A stretch of DNA of 64,000 nucleotides from Macrosoma leucophasiata. Its lineage: Eukaryota; Arthropoda; Insecta; Lepidoptera; Hedylidae. The stretch covers positions 2,190,001-2,254,000 of the forward strand of contig JAWQUS010000003.1 of assembly GCA_036365455.1 (NCBI GenBank), read 5' to 3'. Numbering within the stretch: the first letter of the stretch is position 1; every line of letters starts with the position of its first letter. This document shows, piece after piece, positions 51,947 to 62,643 of this stretch. A model generated the notes under the pieces. That model searched no databases, was not told the origin of the DNA, and was given only the letters and a program-made list of their open reading frames with translations. Both the position numbers and the translations under genes were made by a program.

Positions 51947-52686
51947 TACAAATTATTCAACAGATTCGAACGGAACAGTGTCTACTAGACACTGTTTCTG
52001 CTCTACTTTTTTGTACTGTACAATTAATTTTCATCATTGCGTATTTTTTATTAAGGCAAGTAGGTCATTGTCTTCCCTGTATTACCAGGACAGGTGTGAT
52101 GTTTTTGTAATTGGTTTTGTTGATTCGACCAATCTACGTCATTAGTCGACGCTAACGCCCTCTGCAATTATAAGAGATGACTTTATTCCGTGGCTTAATT
52201 AAATACAGATTAGGTTTTTTTTGCGAGCGATTTTAATATTTTTAAACCGTCATCATGACTGCGGGGTGAAATGTTAACGATTACATTATTTTAGAGCTGT
52301 TTTTATTCGATCCAGTTACTAGTCGGACCGTTGCTAATTTTGTATTCAGTTAGCATTGTTATGAGCGAGTGAAGTGGATTAATTGTAATGGCTAACACGA
52401 ATTTGTAATTTGCTCAGATTTAATAGGCAATCGGCAAATCAAGGGCGGTTACTTATATAGGTGCGTACAGTTACTCAGCCGTCATTAGTATAAATTAGGC
52501 ACTAGTTCATCATTACCACGCCTTTTGTAGTTATAATGTGTCCTGATTTGATTTTAACTTAGCGTTCGTAAAACGATTGACTATCTGTTATTTTGAGTTT
52601 CATCTATAAAGATGAAACTGTAAAATATTTTCATCAGCGCATCGTGTATAAAAGAAGTATTTTTTGGCGATGTAGAAGCAATTGAT
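51947..52686. other. No feature recognised
   Basis: An 80-codon frame starts inside the family A copy and runs to 52145, so it is not credible as a gene. The remainder looks unique. Confidence 0.35.
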
Positions 52687-52985
52687 GACCGTGCTCATTT
52701 TAATGGATTTTAGTAACGCTTTTAATATCGTAGATTTTGTCATTGTATTAAAAAATCTTCTTTCTCATAACATATTATTATCTCCAAGAGTAATTAAATG
52801 TTTTAATCGTTACTTGTTTAGTCGCCATCACAGAGTTTAGGTTGATAATACTTTTTCCAAATGGCGTGATGTCAGTGCCTGGGTATCACAAGGTGGCGTG
52901 TTGTCTCCATTCCTTTTCCTTATTTATATCAGCTCTATCACGCGTAATGTATCTTGTCTCTACCACATTTACCTCTAAAGGGCGA
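52687..52985 (+). pseudogene. LINE reverse transcriptase scrap
   Basis: Reads LILMDFSNAFNIVDFVIVLK, then NLLSHNILLSPRVIKCFNRY and, after a stop, WRDVSAWVSQGGVLSPFLFL with IYISSIT. 'DFS+AF+.VD' and 'G(V)PQG(G/S)VLSP.LF..YI' are RT motifs A and B of Jockey/CR1-like LINEs. Motif C (YADD) is not present. Confidence 0.78.
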
Positions 52986-54783
52986 TCAAATTTTAAATGA
53001 TAATTAATATATTAATAGAATGGTTTGAAGCATTACTTATCTGTGCTCATATTTCTTGTATATTTCCATTGTAAACAAAGTCTTTAAGTAATCATTTAGT
53101 TCCCGGTCGAAAAAAATTTGGCGCCGGCGTTCGCATTTCAAATTTTAAAAACCTTAGTAACGTTATACTTTGGCAAACGAAACGTTGGTAATTTTACACG
53201 ACAGCGGAAGCGGCCAAGTGTTTGTTTAGGAGTTGCAGTGTAATGGAGAGATGGTTAGCCCCGCAAATATTATACCGATGTTATTTTAGTAAATAGTCGA
53301 AGTATAGTTAACTGTATCGTATGCGTCGTTTTTTTTAAGATTCGCCCGGTTTAGCGTTTCGTACTTCCAAAAAAAAAACCTTTATAAAATAAAACGAGCG
53401 CCTGTCTGTCCATCTATGACAGTCAATTTGCTTCAAAACGCATAATTGGGTTGAAATATTGAACAAATTGGTACCTCTTTAAATCACAACTAAACACAAC
53501 ACAAACAAATTAAGGTGTAAATGTATTTCAAACGTGGAGGACTTTTGGGGATATCTATACCTATGATGAATATTTGGTAATATACATATTTGGCGATGTA
53601 GAAGCAATGGATCACTAATTTACGTAGGTATGCCTATTAAATTTCAGTTTAATCGACCAATTAGTTTCGAAGCAAATTTTCAGTTTTAGACGGACATACA
53701 GATAAACAGAAACAAGAGTGATCTATAGGTGTTCTCAAGAACCCTTTGGGGTACAAACGAAACTCTAAAAACTGACCCAATTAAACGAACTCTATTCAAC
53801 TATCAATAAGAAATAAAAACTAGATCAGAATAATTGAATGTAGATAAAAATGAATGATGACAGAAAAACACCAAAGTAAGAAAAATATATTAAGTACCTA
53901 AAGTAAATAGATATAAGGTCATAGAAAAATACGGAACGCATTAGATGTAAATGCGCAGAGAGAGCGGATGCAGTGGCGCCGTCGCTGTCGCCAGTTGGTG
54001 CTCGTCACTGATGCACTGAAATCATGACCAACCCAAGTCATAAGAGAAGGCGTGTTTTCAGCAGAGAGACGACACAAAAATAATTAATTATGATCACTTT
54101 TAAGACTCTTCCAAAGCCTATTAAAACAGAAAGAATGACATTCCAATGTGTCTAACCTGTTATGATCTACTGATCCGCGACGTGGACTCTAACCGCGGTA
54201 CCGGTTTACAAATCAAAGAGACATAACGATTGATTGAGCGTTGATGTTAGGCAGAGAGATGTTAGATTCTTTGGCAAATAAAATTCGAAATGTGGTTATC
54301 AGTAGGCTGATTTTAAGTTCAAAGTTCAAAATTCCAAGTTTTATTGCTTTCATGTACCTAAATTTTTTAGGTGTTATTTTAGGTAATTTGTATCGACATG
54401 ATACCCGTCGGGCGTAGCAATTAACATAGTTATATTACCTATTATTTTAAAGAATGGTCTGAGCTTTTATAGCTAGCTATAAAAATGCGAACCTTACCAT
54501 CTTGTTTCTTGAAACGGACATCGTTTGCACAGGGTTTGTACTTTAATATTGAAACTATATCGAGTGATTCAGTGTGTATCGAATTGCAATTAAACGTCGG
54601 TATAGGAGGTTTGCTTAAACTATAAAAATAGAGGCGTATCCGAGCGTATCTTCTCTTTCTTAATTGTGCTAAACGTCAAGTCATGATTTGGCTGACTTAC
54701 GCAGATATCTTAAATTAATATACATATATTATTTCCTGCTTCTCTTTCTAAAAGCTGATTCCAGTAAAATAAATGCTTTAGAT
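52986..54783. other. Mostly unassigned; possible promoter-like patch at 53100-53260
   Basis: TTTGGCGCCGGCGTTCGC at 53119 contains an E2F-like TTTGGCGC and is followed by an ATG at 53243 opening only 17 codons. No spliced continuation was found. The 53940-54070 patch (GCAGTGGCGCCGTCGCTGTC) is GC-rich but unassigned. Confidence 0.3.
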
Positions 54784-55185
54784 ACATGATAGGTTGCCGC
54801 CAAAAGCGGGAACAAGGTCCAAGCTGCCGGTGGTTAGGGACTTAGGAGAACCTCTTAACAATACGCGTTGTGTCAAAAAGTACCGCTTCCTGTACCAGCC
54901 TGTAGCGTCCACTACATTAAGGCGCCAACTAGTGTAACACATATGAAAACCTCACAGTACTTGTCTAGTACGGTAGATGGCGTGCATTCGAATTACATCG
55001 CACATGCGAAGATTTCTCAAGAGTTGGCATATATACAACTTCCCAACGTCAATCGTTGGGCCGCGGCCCGCTAGGCGCTACCATCTCGCCTGGTCGGAGG
55101 ATCCTCCCTTTTCGTCGGAGGAACACTTCCACCCGTTCCTCCGCAAGCCCCTTGATCCAACTGCCTTACGAAAACCTCTTGATGT
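54784..55185 (-). pseudogene. RLE-type LINE 3' end, second copy, interrupted
   Basis: AAGCTGCCGGTGGTTAGGGA and TTAACAATACGCGTTGTGTC match 30830-30895. The match resumes at CAAGCCCCTTGATCCAACTG (55145). About 240 bp between (54906-55140), including CTACATTAAGGCGCCAACTA and GGGCCGCGGCCCGC, are foreign to the LINE. Confidence 0.7.
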
Positions 55186-55609
55186 TAATGGTTTTTGTGA
55201 CTATAGGTATTATTATGAATAATCAAACCTTTTGCTATATTCTCTTTGCTTATAGAATAAACTTACCTATGTGATCCGGTCATCTAGTACCAGTATACCC
55301 ATAGGGCCACACGGGTTACTGGCCGTAGCGGACTGGAGGGGAGATAGCCATATGCAGGCTTGCCCCTCTGTCAAAGTACCTACAAGCCCAAGTGGGCTCG
55401 AGATGTTTAAATGTGTGCGTGAAATTGTTTATGTATTTTGTTACAGTCAAGAGTGAGTTTCGTAGTAATCGATAATTTTTGTTGTGTGCGTGGGTGTCAC
55501 ACAAATTCCCCCAGCAAAAAATTACAGACAGTATTGCATCGGTAATAAACGCTACGGCTACTCCCCTCCGGTTGGCCGGTGGCCCGTGTTTCTCTGTGAG
55601 TTTACCTAT
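55186..55609. other. Unassigned sequence
   Basis: Contains GGGCCACACGGGTTACTGGC and CCCCTCCGGTTGGCCGGTGG, GC-richer than average. Frames of 60-70 codons have no motif. Confidence 0.3.
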
Positions 55610-55872
55610 AGCAGAGAATATGTAATAATACTACGTATAGAATGGACACTTCGACGTCCCGCCCGATTTCCCCGCAACACCCAACCTCCTCCCCTCTTAT
55701 GGGCGACGGTTGGTATTATCACAAAACAGAAAAAAAAACAGTTCTGTGGGTATTATCTACGTGCAACGCACACAGGCGCACGTGTAAATACACGTCACTG
55801 ATTGATGTCTGTGTAATAGAGACCAAATTAAGCGTTTGTATGGAATTATGGCGGAGTGTTGGCGGTGTGCCT
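55610..55872 (-). repeat. Family H dispersed repeat, copy 3
   Basis: Inverted relative to copies 1 and 2; contains a ~25-bp insertion (AAAACAGAAAAAAAAACAG) after GGTTGGTATT. Ends GGCGGTGTG. Confidence 0.8.
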
Positions 55873-55899
55873 ATAGGCCGATTGTCAGTCTGAAATATC

Positions 55900-55925
55900 A
55901 GAATCAGAATCAGAATTCATTTATT
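55900..55925 (-). repeat. (GATTCT)n LINE tail fragment
   Basis: AGAATCAGAATCAGAATTCA then TTTATT, the tail type seen at 31690. Confidence 0.55.
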
Positions 55926-55984
55926 GTGTTATTATATCTAATGCTGTAATAATATGCTGTATAACAAATTCTGTAGGTATATAT

Positions 55985-56260
55985 TTTTTTGTGTAATGGA
56001 AATGGCAAACAAGCATGCAGTTCACATTGATTAAGTGATGACTGCAGCCTATAGACACGCACACGAAGACCAAGGTCAAAATGCAGATGCGTTACCACTC
56101 CTGAGGCCGAAGGTGTTATGCCTCTGTGCCGGAAATTACAGGGCCGTATATTACCTGACCGGAACACGATAGTGCTGAATACTACATTTAGCGGCAAGTG
56201 AATTAGGTAATGTAGTGGTGCCTACCCCCGCGTACTCCGTGACTGGAGCGCTACCACCAG
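55985..56260 (-). mobile_element. Family A retroposon, near full length
   Basis: T-run, GTGTAATGGAAATGGC; small deletions in the TTGATGTTAAG and ACCACCTGACC blocks. Head ends GCGCTACCACCAGT. Confidence 0.9.
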
Positions 56261-56684
56261 TAAAATAATAGCCATTTCTTTCAACTTAGACCACAGCCCA
56301 CCAGTGAAACCCGATGAGCGAGGTTAGAAGGTGATCACATGACTCAAGTCACTCATGACAACTGAAATGAACTGCTAAATACAGTGTCAACACGTCACCT
56401 GCTCCCATCCCTTACTCATCATATCTCACAGTGAGTCTAACAACCAATCTGTATTCTTCGTTGTGGAAATAAAGCTGAAATTTGTTGTTGCGTTATTGAG
56501 TTTCACCCTTTTGTTGTGAACTGTTCAATTATAGACTAGATCCGTAAAATCTGGTGCCTTGTTGAGGGAAGCATTATTGAAAGTTTCTTTTTTATCTTAA
56601 AGTTTCTTGAATGCTTACAATACGATTAACTTTGTTACAAAAAATATTTGATTTTGGATGTTTTTTTAAGCGGCTCTAAAATAG
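56261..56684. other. No feature recognised
   Basis: CCACCAGTGAAACCCGATGA near 56289 looks unique. AT-rich after 56450. Confidence 0.35.
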
Positions 56685-56962
56685 CTTTCATTGGCTTAGC
56701 AGGTATTCCGAGGCATTCCAATAGAATACAGTTATCTAGGACTACGCTCCCAGGTTGAATGCCGAGTTGGGGTCTAAGTGGTGTTAGATTTTACTATTAG
56801 ATAAGTAAATTAAGTATTGAGACACGGACTTATTCAATCTGTCCAATTAATGCTATTAGGCTGGCCATCTTTTACGTTGAACTCGAACTACGTAACTGGC
56901 GAATCGTGGTTATTTCTATAAATACCTACATCATGCATACCTTTATCTTCCTCTTCCAGAAA
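56685..56962 (+). mobile_element. Family B SINE, ancient copy
   Basis: TGGCTTAGCAGGTATTCCGA, CTACGCTCCCAGGTTGAATG, GTAACTGGCGAATCGTGG and CATACCTTTATCTTCCTCTT follow the family order, but the B box is GGTTGAATGCC, no longer functional-looking. Confidence 0.6.
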
Positions 56963-57009
56963 ATAAATTCCTTAAATAAATGACGATTGGTTTTATTTAT
57001 ATAATACAA

Positions 57010-57210
57010 ACTAGCGGCTAGCCCCGGCTTCGCACGGGTGCAATGAATGTATTATAGATTTATAGCCTAGCCTATATCATCAGTGAAGATGCAGTTTCCT
57101 AATGGTAAAGGAATTTTTAAAATCGGTTCAGTAGTTTTTGTGTAAAAACGTTACAAACATGCATAAAAACACAGAAGTTTCCTCTTTAAATTATTAGAAT
57201 AGAAGTATAA
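57010..57210 (-). mobile_element. U-type Helitron-like fragment
   Basis: ACTAGCGGCTAGCCCCGGCT and CGCACGGGTGCAATGAATG, then GTAAAAACGTTACAAACATG with AAAACACAGAAGTTTCCTC, in the same order as 23353-23533. Confidence 0.7.
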
Positions 57211-57729
57211 TAGATGAGGTTGTATACACGGTATTTATTGGATATTTTTATTTCTTTGAGATGAAAAATTACAAGTTTCATAAAATACATTATTATACGC
57301 AGAATCATGATAAAACTAGATACAGATCATCATCATGCGGTTAATCTCTGCTATTTACTCGCATAATGATGGCTAACGCTAATTAGTTAATTATTGGACC
57401 ACAAATTATATTCCTAATCACGATATTTCAATATACTCCGCACATTTCATTAGATATATTGTTAGGTTCGAGCATCGTATTATAGGTACCTATATTATTT
57501 TTGCCCCTGATTTGAACCATACCAAAAATGTGATGGTGACTTACCTGTTATAATTTGGTCAGTTAGTCAATTAACATTGAATTCAAAAAGGAGATGGTTT
57601 AAAAATTTTGGAGTTGTTCCCACTTAATTTACAGTTTGTAAAATAATAGTTAAAACTATTCTGAACAATTTCCGACTATCAATTTTAGTTAATGATGTGT
57701 AGTTTTTTCGTTTAAAAATAATTAAAAAA
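57211..57729. other. No feature recognised
   Basis: AT-rich and unique-looking. Confidence 0.35.
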
Positions 57730-58018
57730 ACGTAACGTAACTTCACGCCTGTAATCCCCGAAGGGGTAGGCAGAGGTAAATGCATGCATTCAAGCATACA
57801 TGCAAACACCCACGACTCGTCGGTTACGTTTTGGCCCATGTAACAGGTGGCGAACCTGTTGCCATCTCCGGGCACATTACCAAACTCCGAGGTACTGGGA
57901 AACTTCCAGAAAATGGAAAAATCCCAATAGAAGCAGAGATAAAGGATTTTAAACCGTTATCTCCGACAGTCCCCGACCCGGGAATCGAACCCAGGACCCC
58001 CAGCGTAGTAGTAGTGGA
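57730..58018 (-). mobile_element. Family B SINE, A-box end missing
   Basis: Tail with GTAACGTAACTTCACGCC, body, and B box in GGGTTCGATTCCCGGG (minus). It stops within CAGCGTAGTAGTAGTGG, so the first ~35 bp of the tRNA-like head are gone. Confidence 0.9.
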
Positions 58019-58537
58019 AAATTAAATTAAATTTACACAAATTGGTAATACTAAAATATGGCGATGGCGATTCACAATTCTTTTGTCAAGTTTGTCTTCT
58101 CATGCCATAATCAGTAAAAAACGAACTCAATTAAACAATTTCATCTTTGTTTTAATCAAATTAATTTTATTTTCGCTTAAATCTTCGAAATATTAGGTTT
58201 TTTTTTAATGTTTTTATTTTTTATTGAAGTTCTTTCCTAATACAATTTTTATCCAATACATAGAACTTGCCAAACTTAATAAAAGTTTGATGGCGAGATG
58301 CGCTCCTTTTTGTTATAACTTACCTAACTCATTACTGTCTCTAAATTACAAGATGAAGTTCTTCTTCTTAATTTATCTCCACACTCTCTGTCCAACCGGT
58401 GTACCGATGTACTGTACATCCACTGGGAACACCACCTTACAACTCCTTTGGAAAGGTCAAATATGTGGCAACGTAATTTTTTTTCTATTACAGAAGCGAA
58501 ACTGAAATGTAATGATGCCTACTCCGTCTTGCTTCAC
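58019..58537. other. No feature recognised
   Basis: AT-rich; a 93-codon frame at 58224-58505 starts from a non-ATG codon and shows no domain. Confidence 0.35.
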
Positions 58538-58827
58538 TTTTTTTTTTTAATGTAATAAAAGTGGCAAACAAGCATGCAGTTCACATTGATGTTAAGTGAT
58601 GACTGCAGCCTATAATCACCCACACAATGACCAGAGGTCAAAATGCAGATGCGCTGCCACTCCTGAGGCATTAGGTGATATGCCTCTGTGCCTGAAATTA
58701 CAGGGCCGTACATTACCACCCGATCGGAACACGATAGTGCTGAACACTACCATTTAGCGGCAAGTATATTAGGTAATGCGGTGGTGCCTACGCCCGCGAG
58801 CTCCGTCACTGGAGCTCTAGCACCAGT
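58538..58827 (-). mobile_element. Family A retroposon, full length
   Basis: T-run and ATGTAATAAAAGTGG to GAGCTCTAGCACCAGT. It shares the ATAAAAGTGG and ACCAGAGGTCAAAATGC variants with the copies at 8990 and 43635, so these three may be one subfamily. Confidence 0.92.
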
Positions 58828-58924
58828 TCACTATCAGTAAATCATCATCATCATCACTTCATCACTACATACTTAAGTACCTATAACTTGTCGACACTAG
58901 TTTTAAGCGCCATATTAAATAAAA

Positions 58925-59035
58925 TTGACATGAAGGTAGACGAGGCACGAGAGGTTTGTCAGAACCGGGATATCTGGCGCTCTACACTCTCTGCCTACCC
59001 CGTTAGGGACCTGGCGTGAAGATACATACATACAT
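58925..59035 (+). mobile_element. Family D SINE-like element with (ATAC)n tail
   Basis: GGTAGACGAGGCACGAGAGG, GGGATATCTGGCGCTCTACA, CCTACCCCGTTAGGGACCTG and GCGTGAAGATACATACATAC. The clearest 3' end of this family. Confidence 0.8.
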
Positions 59036-59131
59036 GAATGTAGGTATCAATATATTGACATGAATGTATCAATGTATACGATGATAATAATAAATTTATT
59101 CTTATTCTTATCCTTATCTTATTCTTATCCG

Positions 59132-59278
59132 TAATAACTATTACAGAGACGTAACAACTTAGGTCTCAAGGGTGGCAACGCATCTGCAATTTGACCTCGT
59201 GTAGATGTCTATAGGCTGCAGCCATCACTTAACATCAATGTGAGCTGCAGCTTGTTTGCCACCTTCTTAACATAAACA
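59132..59278 (+). mobile_element. Family A retroposon, head-truncated
   Basis: From about ATTACAGAGACGTAACAACT to CTTCTTAACATAAACAAA. The A-run has decayed. Confidence 0.8.
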
Positions 59279-59287
59279 AAATATCAC

Positions 59288-59752
59288 TACATATTATGAA
59301 GTAGTCCCCCTATTTTCTCTGTCTGTATGTATACCTACGCTACTCTCGAAAAGTTGTGAACGGATTTTGTTCCTGTTTGAAATGTTGGAAAGTGGGTTTT
59401 CTGGGGAAGGTTTATATCCATAATTTATCAATATCGTACACTTATATTTACCGAGATATCACTACATTAGCACGGTTTTGGTTAAAAAAGTCGGACGCGT
59501 CCTCACGATAGGTATAATAAATGCTATTTTTACGGATTTATCTCGCGTATATTAAACTAAAATGATTTTTAAAATCAACCCGACGTTTCGGTCGCTTTTC
59601 AGCTTCCGTGGTCGCGGGCAGACTTTTTTTTTTAATATACGCGAGATAAATCCGTAAAAATAGTTTTATTTCAATGCGTGTAGCTCGCGAAAACCTAAGA
59701 ACATATTATCATAATAAATGCTACCCGTGCGAAGTCGGGGCGGGTCGCTAGT
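59288..59752 (+). mobile_element. U-type Helitron, interrupted
   Basis: Starts near AGTCCCCCTATTTTCTCTGT; body CTCGAAAAGTTGTGAACGGA, TTCTGGGGAAGGTTTATATC and GTCGGACGCGTCCTCACGAT; ends GGGGCGGGTCGCTAGT. A 197-bp insertion splits it near the 3' end. Confidence 0.78.
59514..59722. mobile_element. Insertion with 12-bp direct repeats and inner inverted repeat
   Basis: ATAATAAATGCT occurs at 59514-59525 and 59711-59722, as a target-site duplication would. Inside, 59524-59554 (CTATTTTTACGGATTTATCT...) is inverted at 59633-59663 without mismatch over about 31 bp, around CCCGACGTTTCGGTCGC and a T-run. The piece resembles a common lepidopteran repeat sequence. Confidence 0.75.
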
Positions 59753-60465
59753 ATATATTATAAAGTAAAGTCCCCCTATATTTGTCTCTCAGTATGTATA
59801 GGTACGTATTATTAAATATGTAATTGTTAAATTGAAATGTAAATTTATTAAGGAATAAAAGGTTTTAATAATAATAAATAAAATGTAAAGGTACGCTAAT
59901 CTCGAAAAGTTGTGAACGGATTTTCTTCCTGTTTAAAGTTAGAAAGAGGGTTTCCTGAGGAAGGTTTATATCTTTAATTTGTAATAGGTATCGTACTAAA
60001 TATAGATATATTTACCGAGACATCACGATTTTTGTTTTATATTATTTCGCATTAACACATGCTTGTGAAATATATTTTATTTTAAAGAAAAATGGAAAGA
60101 AAAATTTGACTTCAGGCGAGACTCGAACTCGCGACCTACTGGGAATCTAGTCCAGCCGCTCTTCCAATTGAGCTACTGAAGTCCTGCCCGATTTGTCAAA
60201 TTTTTCCTTCACATTTATTGCATTGCTTTATGGTAGCAGCACCGCCATCTATTACCAACTAGGGGGCAGGACTTCAGTAGCTCAATTGGAAGAGCGGCTG
60301 GACTAGATTCCCAGTAGGCCGCGAGTTCGAGTCTCGCCTGAAGTCAAATTTTTCTTTCCATTTTTCTTTAAAATAAAATATATATCACGGTTTTTGTCAA
60401 AGAAGTCAGACGCATCCTAACAATATAAAAAATGTAACCCATGCGATCCGGGGCGGGTCGCTAGT
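59753..60465 (+). mobile_element. U-type Helitron, second tandem copy, carrying the tRNA-like palindrome
   Basis: AAGTCCCCCTATATTTGTCT start, CTCGAAAAGTTGTGAACGGA, AAGTCAGACGCATCCTAACA, and end GGGGCGGGTCGCTAGT (CTAGT 60461-60465). Head to tail with the copy ending at 59752. Confidence 0.78.
60069..60383. repeat. tRNA-like palindrome (family E pair)
   Basis: Two ~120-bp arms (60069-60189 and 60264-60383) are complementary with one or two mismatches around a 74-bp spacer. Each arm holds a 75-nt tRNA-like sequence, on the plus strand at 60271-60345: ACTTCAG pairs with CTGAAGT, D-stem GCTC/GAGC, T-arm GCGAG-TTCGAGT-CTCGC. The anticodon arm is imperfect, so this is a SINE head, not a working tRNA gene. 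Confidence 0.9.
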
Positions 60466-61065
60466 ATTTTTTAAAACATTAACACAATTTCAAAGCATTT
60501 CAATACCAAACTCACTAATTCCGATTTGCACAAATGATTGGGAATAACCGAAAATCTAAACACGGCACTAATGAACGTGTACGCAAATTACTGGCCGTAG
60601 TAATTCTAGCAAACAGGCCAGTAAACTGGTCATCTGGCAACCCTTCATGTTTGCCGGGCCCGACGGAGCCATGCATTATGCATGATGACAGCTAATTGTA
60701 ATGAAATTTATGCCCGCCGCCCTCCCCGCTCTAACGATTTAGGGATGGTTTGCATGGCTGTGATTTTTGTATTTCACTGTTTTAATTTTAGAAAATTAAG
60801 TTCTCTAATAGCTTTTGTGGAAGGCCGAGTGGATGGGTGTAGACGGGTTACCCACCCGTCCCTCGGTGTCTCATCCACTTGTTCACTCGTTCTTTTTGGA
60901 TGAGATTTGGATGGACGGGTGGGATGAAACGGAAAGACGGTTGAACAAGTGGATGACGGAGCCATGAATAAATAAAAAAAAAAAAAAAATATATCGTTTA
61001 TTGCTGTAGCCAAAATATTACAAAACAATATGCGTTGCTGAGATCCTCTTTTAAGTAAACATTAC
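60466..61065. other. Unassigned; foldback-like segment at 60662-60966
   Basis: GACGGAGCCATG occurs at 60662-60673 and 60955-60966. Within, TCATCCACTTGTTCA (60871-60885) is inverted at 60942-60956, and GACGGGT/ACCCGTC words recur. An A-run follows at 60970-60990. Confidence 0.5.
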
Positions 61066-61302
61066 CTATACCCACATTACCTATGCCGCTAAATGGTAGT
61101 GTTCAGCACTATCGTGTTCCGGTCAGGTGGTAATGTACGGCCCTGTAATTTCCGGCACAGAGGCATAAAATCTTAGGCCTCAGGAGTGGTAACGCATCTG
61201 CATTTTGACGTTGGTCTTTGTGTGGGTCTATAGGCTGCAGTCATCACTTAACATCAATGTGAACTGCATGCTTGTTTGCCACTTCAATTACATAAAAAAA
61301 AG
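61066..61302 (+). mobile_element. Family A retroposon, head-truncated
   Basis: CCCACATTACCTATGCCGCT to ATTACATAAAAAAAAG, otherwise close to the family's majority sequence. Confidence 0.9.
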
Positions 61303-61586
61303 AAAATCTTTATTTAGGAAATGTTAAGAACATGCACCGGGACCTAACTGAGATAAAAAGTTGTATTTTTCTATTTCCCCTCAACTTTAACTTAACCTGC
61401 AATTTGGACAAGAATGAACTAGATAATCTCTTTAAATATTTATTTTGTCTAAAATATTCGTCATTCAATTTTGTAATAATTGAATAACTCCGACCTGTAT
61501 CCGTTCCTTTGAATGATTCAGCAAAACTTCGATACCCTCTTAAACATTATTAAAAGAAATATAATTGCATCAAATATTATGATCGT
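61303..61586. other. No feature recognised
   Basis: AT-rich spacer. Confidence 0.3.
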
Positions 61587-61800
61587 CTAGCTGTACCAGC
61601 GACTTTGTTCGCGTGGAACCTTCTCCGCGTTGGGACTTTGGGCAGAGCTTTTGGATATAAGTTTTAAGTAGCTACAAAAAACTGCTTTACAGTGATGCTT
61701 CTCTGTACACGATATTACACGTATGGCCATCGGGGATAAAAGCACACTGCACGCTGCTAGGATTGCGAAAAATTGCTTGTGCACGAAGAAAAAATACGAT
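61587..61800 (-). mobile_element. Helitron-like fragment
   Basis: GTCTAGCTGTACCAGCGACT, TTGTTCGCGTGGAACCTTC and TTTGGGCAGAGCTTTTGGAT are the reverse of the Helitron end at 40233-40325 (CTGCCCAAAGCC, CACGCGAACGAAG). Confidence 0.65.
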
Positions 61801-61845
61801 AGGAAGGTAATATTTACTTCATTTTTATTTTATTATTTAGTATGA

Positions 61846-62606
61846 AATATACAACATAAGACCAAAAATTTTGTGAACATTTTAAGCGTCTACTTGCTAC
61901 CGTTATTATTATCGAGCAAAAAATATACAAAAAAAAACACGTTTATTGTATGCCTCCTTGGACCCCTTAACATTTTCATTTTCTTATTTTTAGTAATTAA
62001 TTTTGTCTTTATAGCGGTATCAGAAATACATAATACTTTCTAGCTATCAATATTTATGAGATACCTACAGGATGGTGACAGACGGACGGACGTACAGACA
62101 GACAGACAGTGGAGGATTAGTAATCCGTAGGGTCCATTTTTACCTTTTAGGTACGAAACCCCTTAAAAGATAGAACTCAGCTAACTAACTAACTACATAG
62201 CTTAAAAATATTCGATATGATTCTTTAAATTGGCATAACTTTTTTATTTCTGAACCGATTCACATGAAAAAAACACTAAATGTTAAGTGAAACCGCAAAT
62301 CGAATAAGCCGTTTCTGATATAGCGTGCACAAACACACAGACAAACAGACATTTTTCCGGGATAAAAAGTACCCAGTGTTGTGCGCCAAAGGTTAAAATA
62401 TAATCATACCAAGTTTCATTGTAATCGGACCGGTAGTTTTTCTGTGATGCTTGAACAAACAGACAGACAGACAGACACACAGACAAAAATTTTTCTAATC
62501 ACATATTTGTGTTCGGTATCGATCTAGTAACAACCCCTGGTATTTTTTTTTTAATATTTTTAATGTACAGAATTTACACTTCTACAGTTTTATTATAAGT
62601 ATAGAT
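61846..62606 (+). repeat. Family T repeat, copy 3
   Basis: Full order of blocks as in copy 1, plus an A-rich insertion (AAACACGTTTATTGTATGCC) near 61935-62010. Ends CACTTCTACAGTTTTATTAT. Confidence 0.85.
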
Positions 62607-62643
62607 GACAAGAATATATTTCAGACATTATTGTTAATTTGTT

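Noticed and set aside
60271..60345. A genuine tRNA gene
   Set aside because: Acceptor and T stems pair well, but the anticodon arm is imperfect (mismatch at the loop-closing pair, or a 9-nt loop) and the unit is embedded in a SINE tail context in two inverted copies, so it is a tRNA-derived SINE head.
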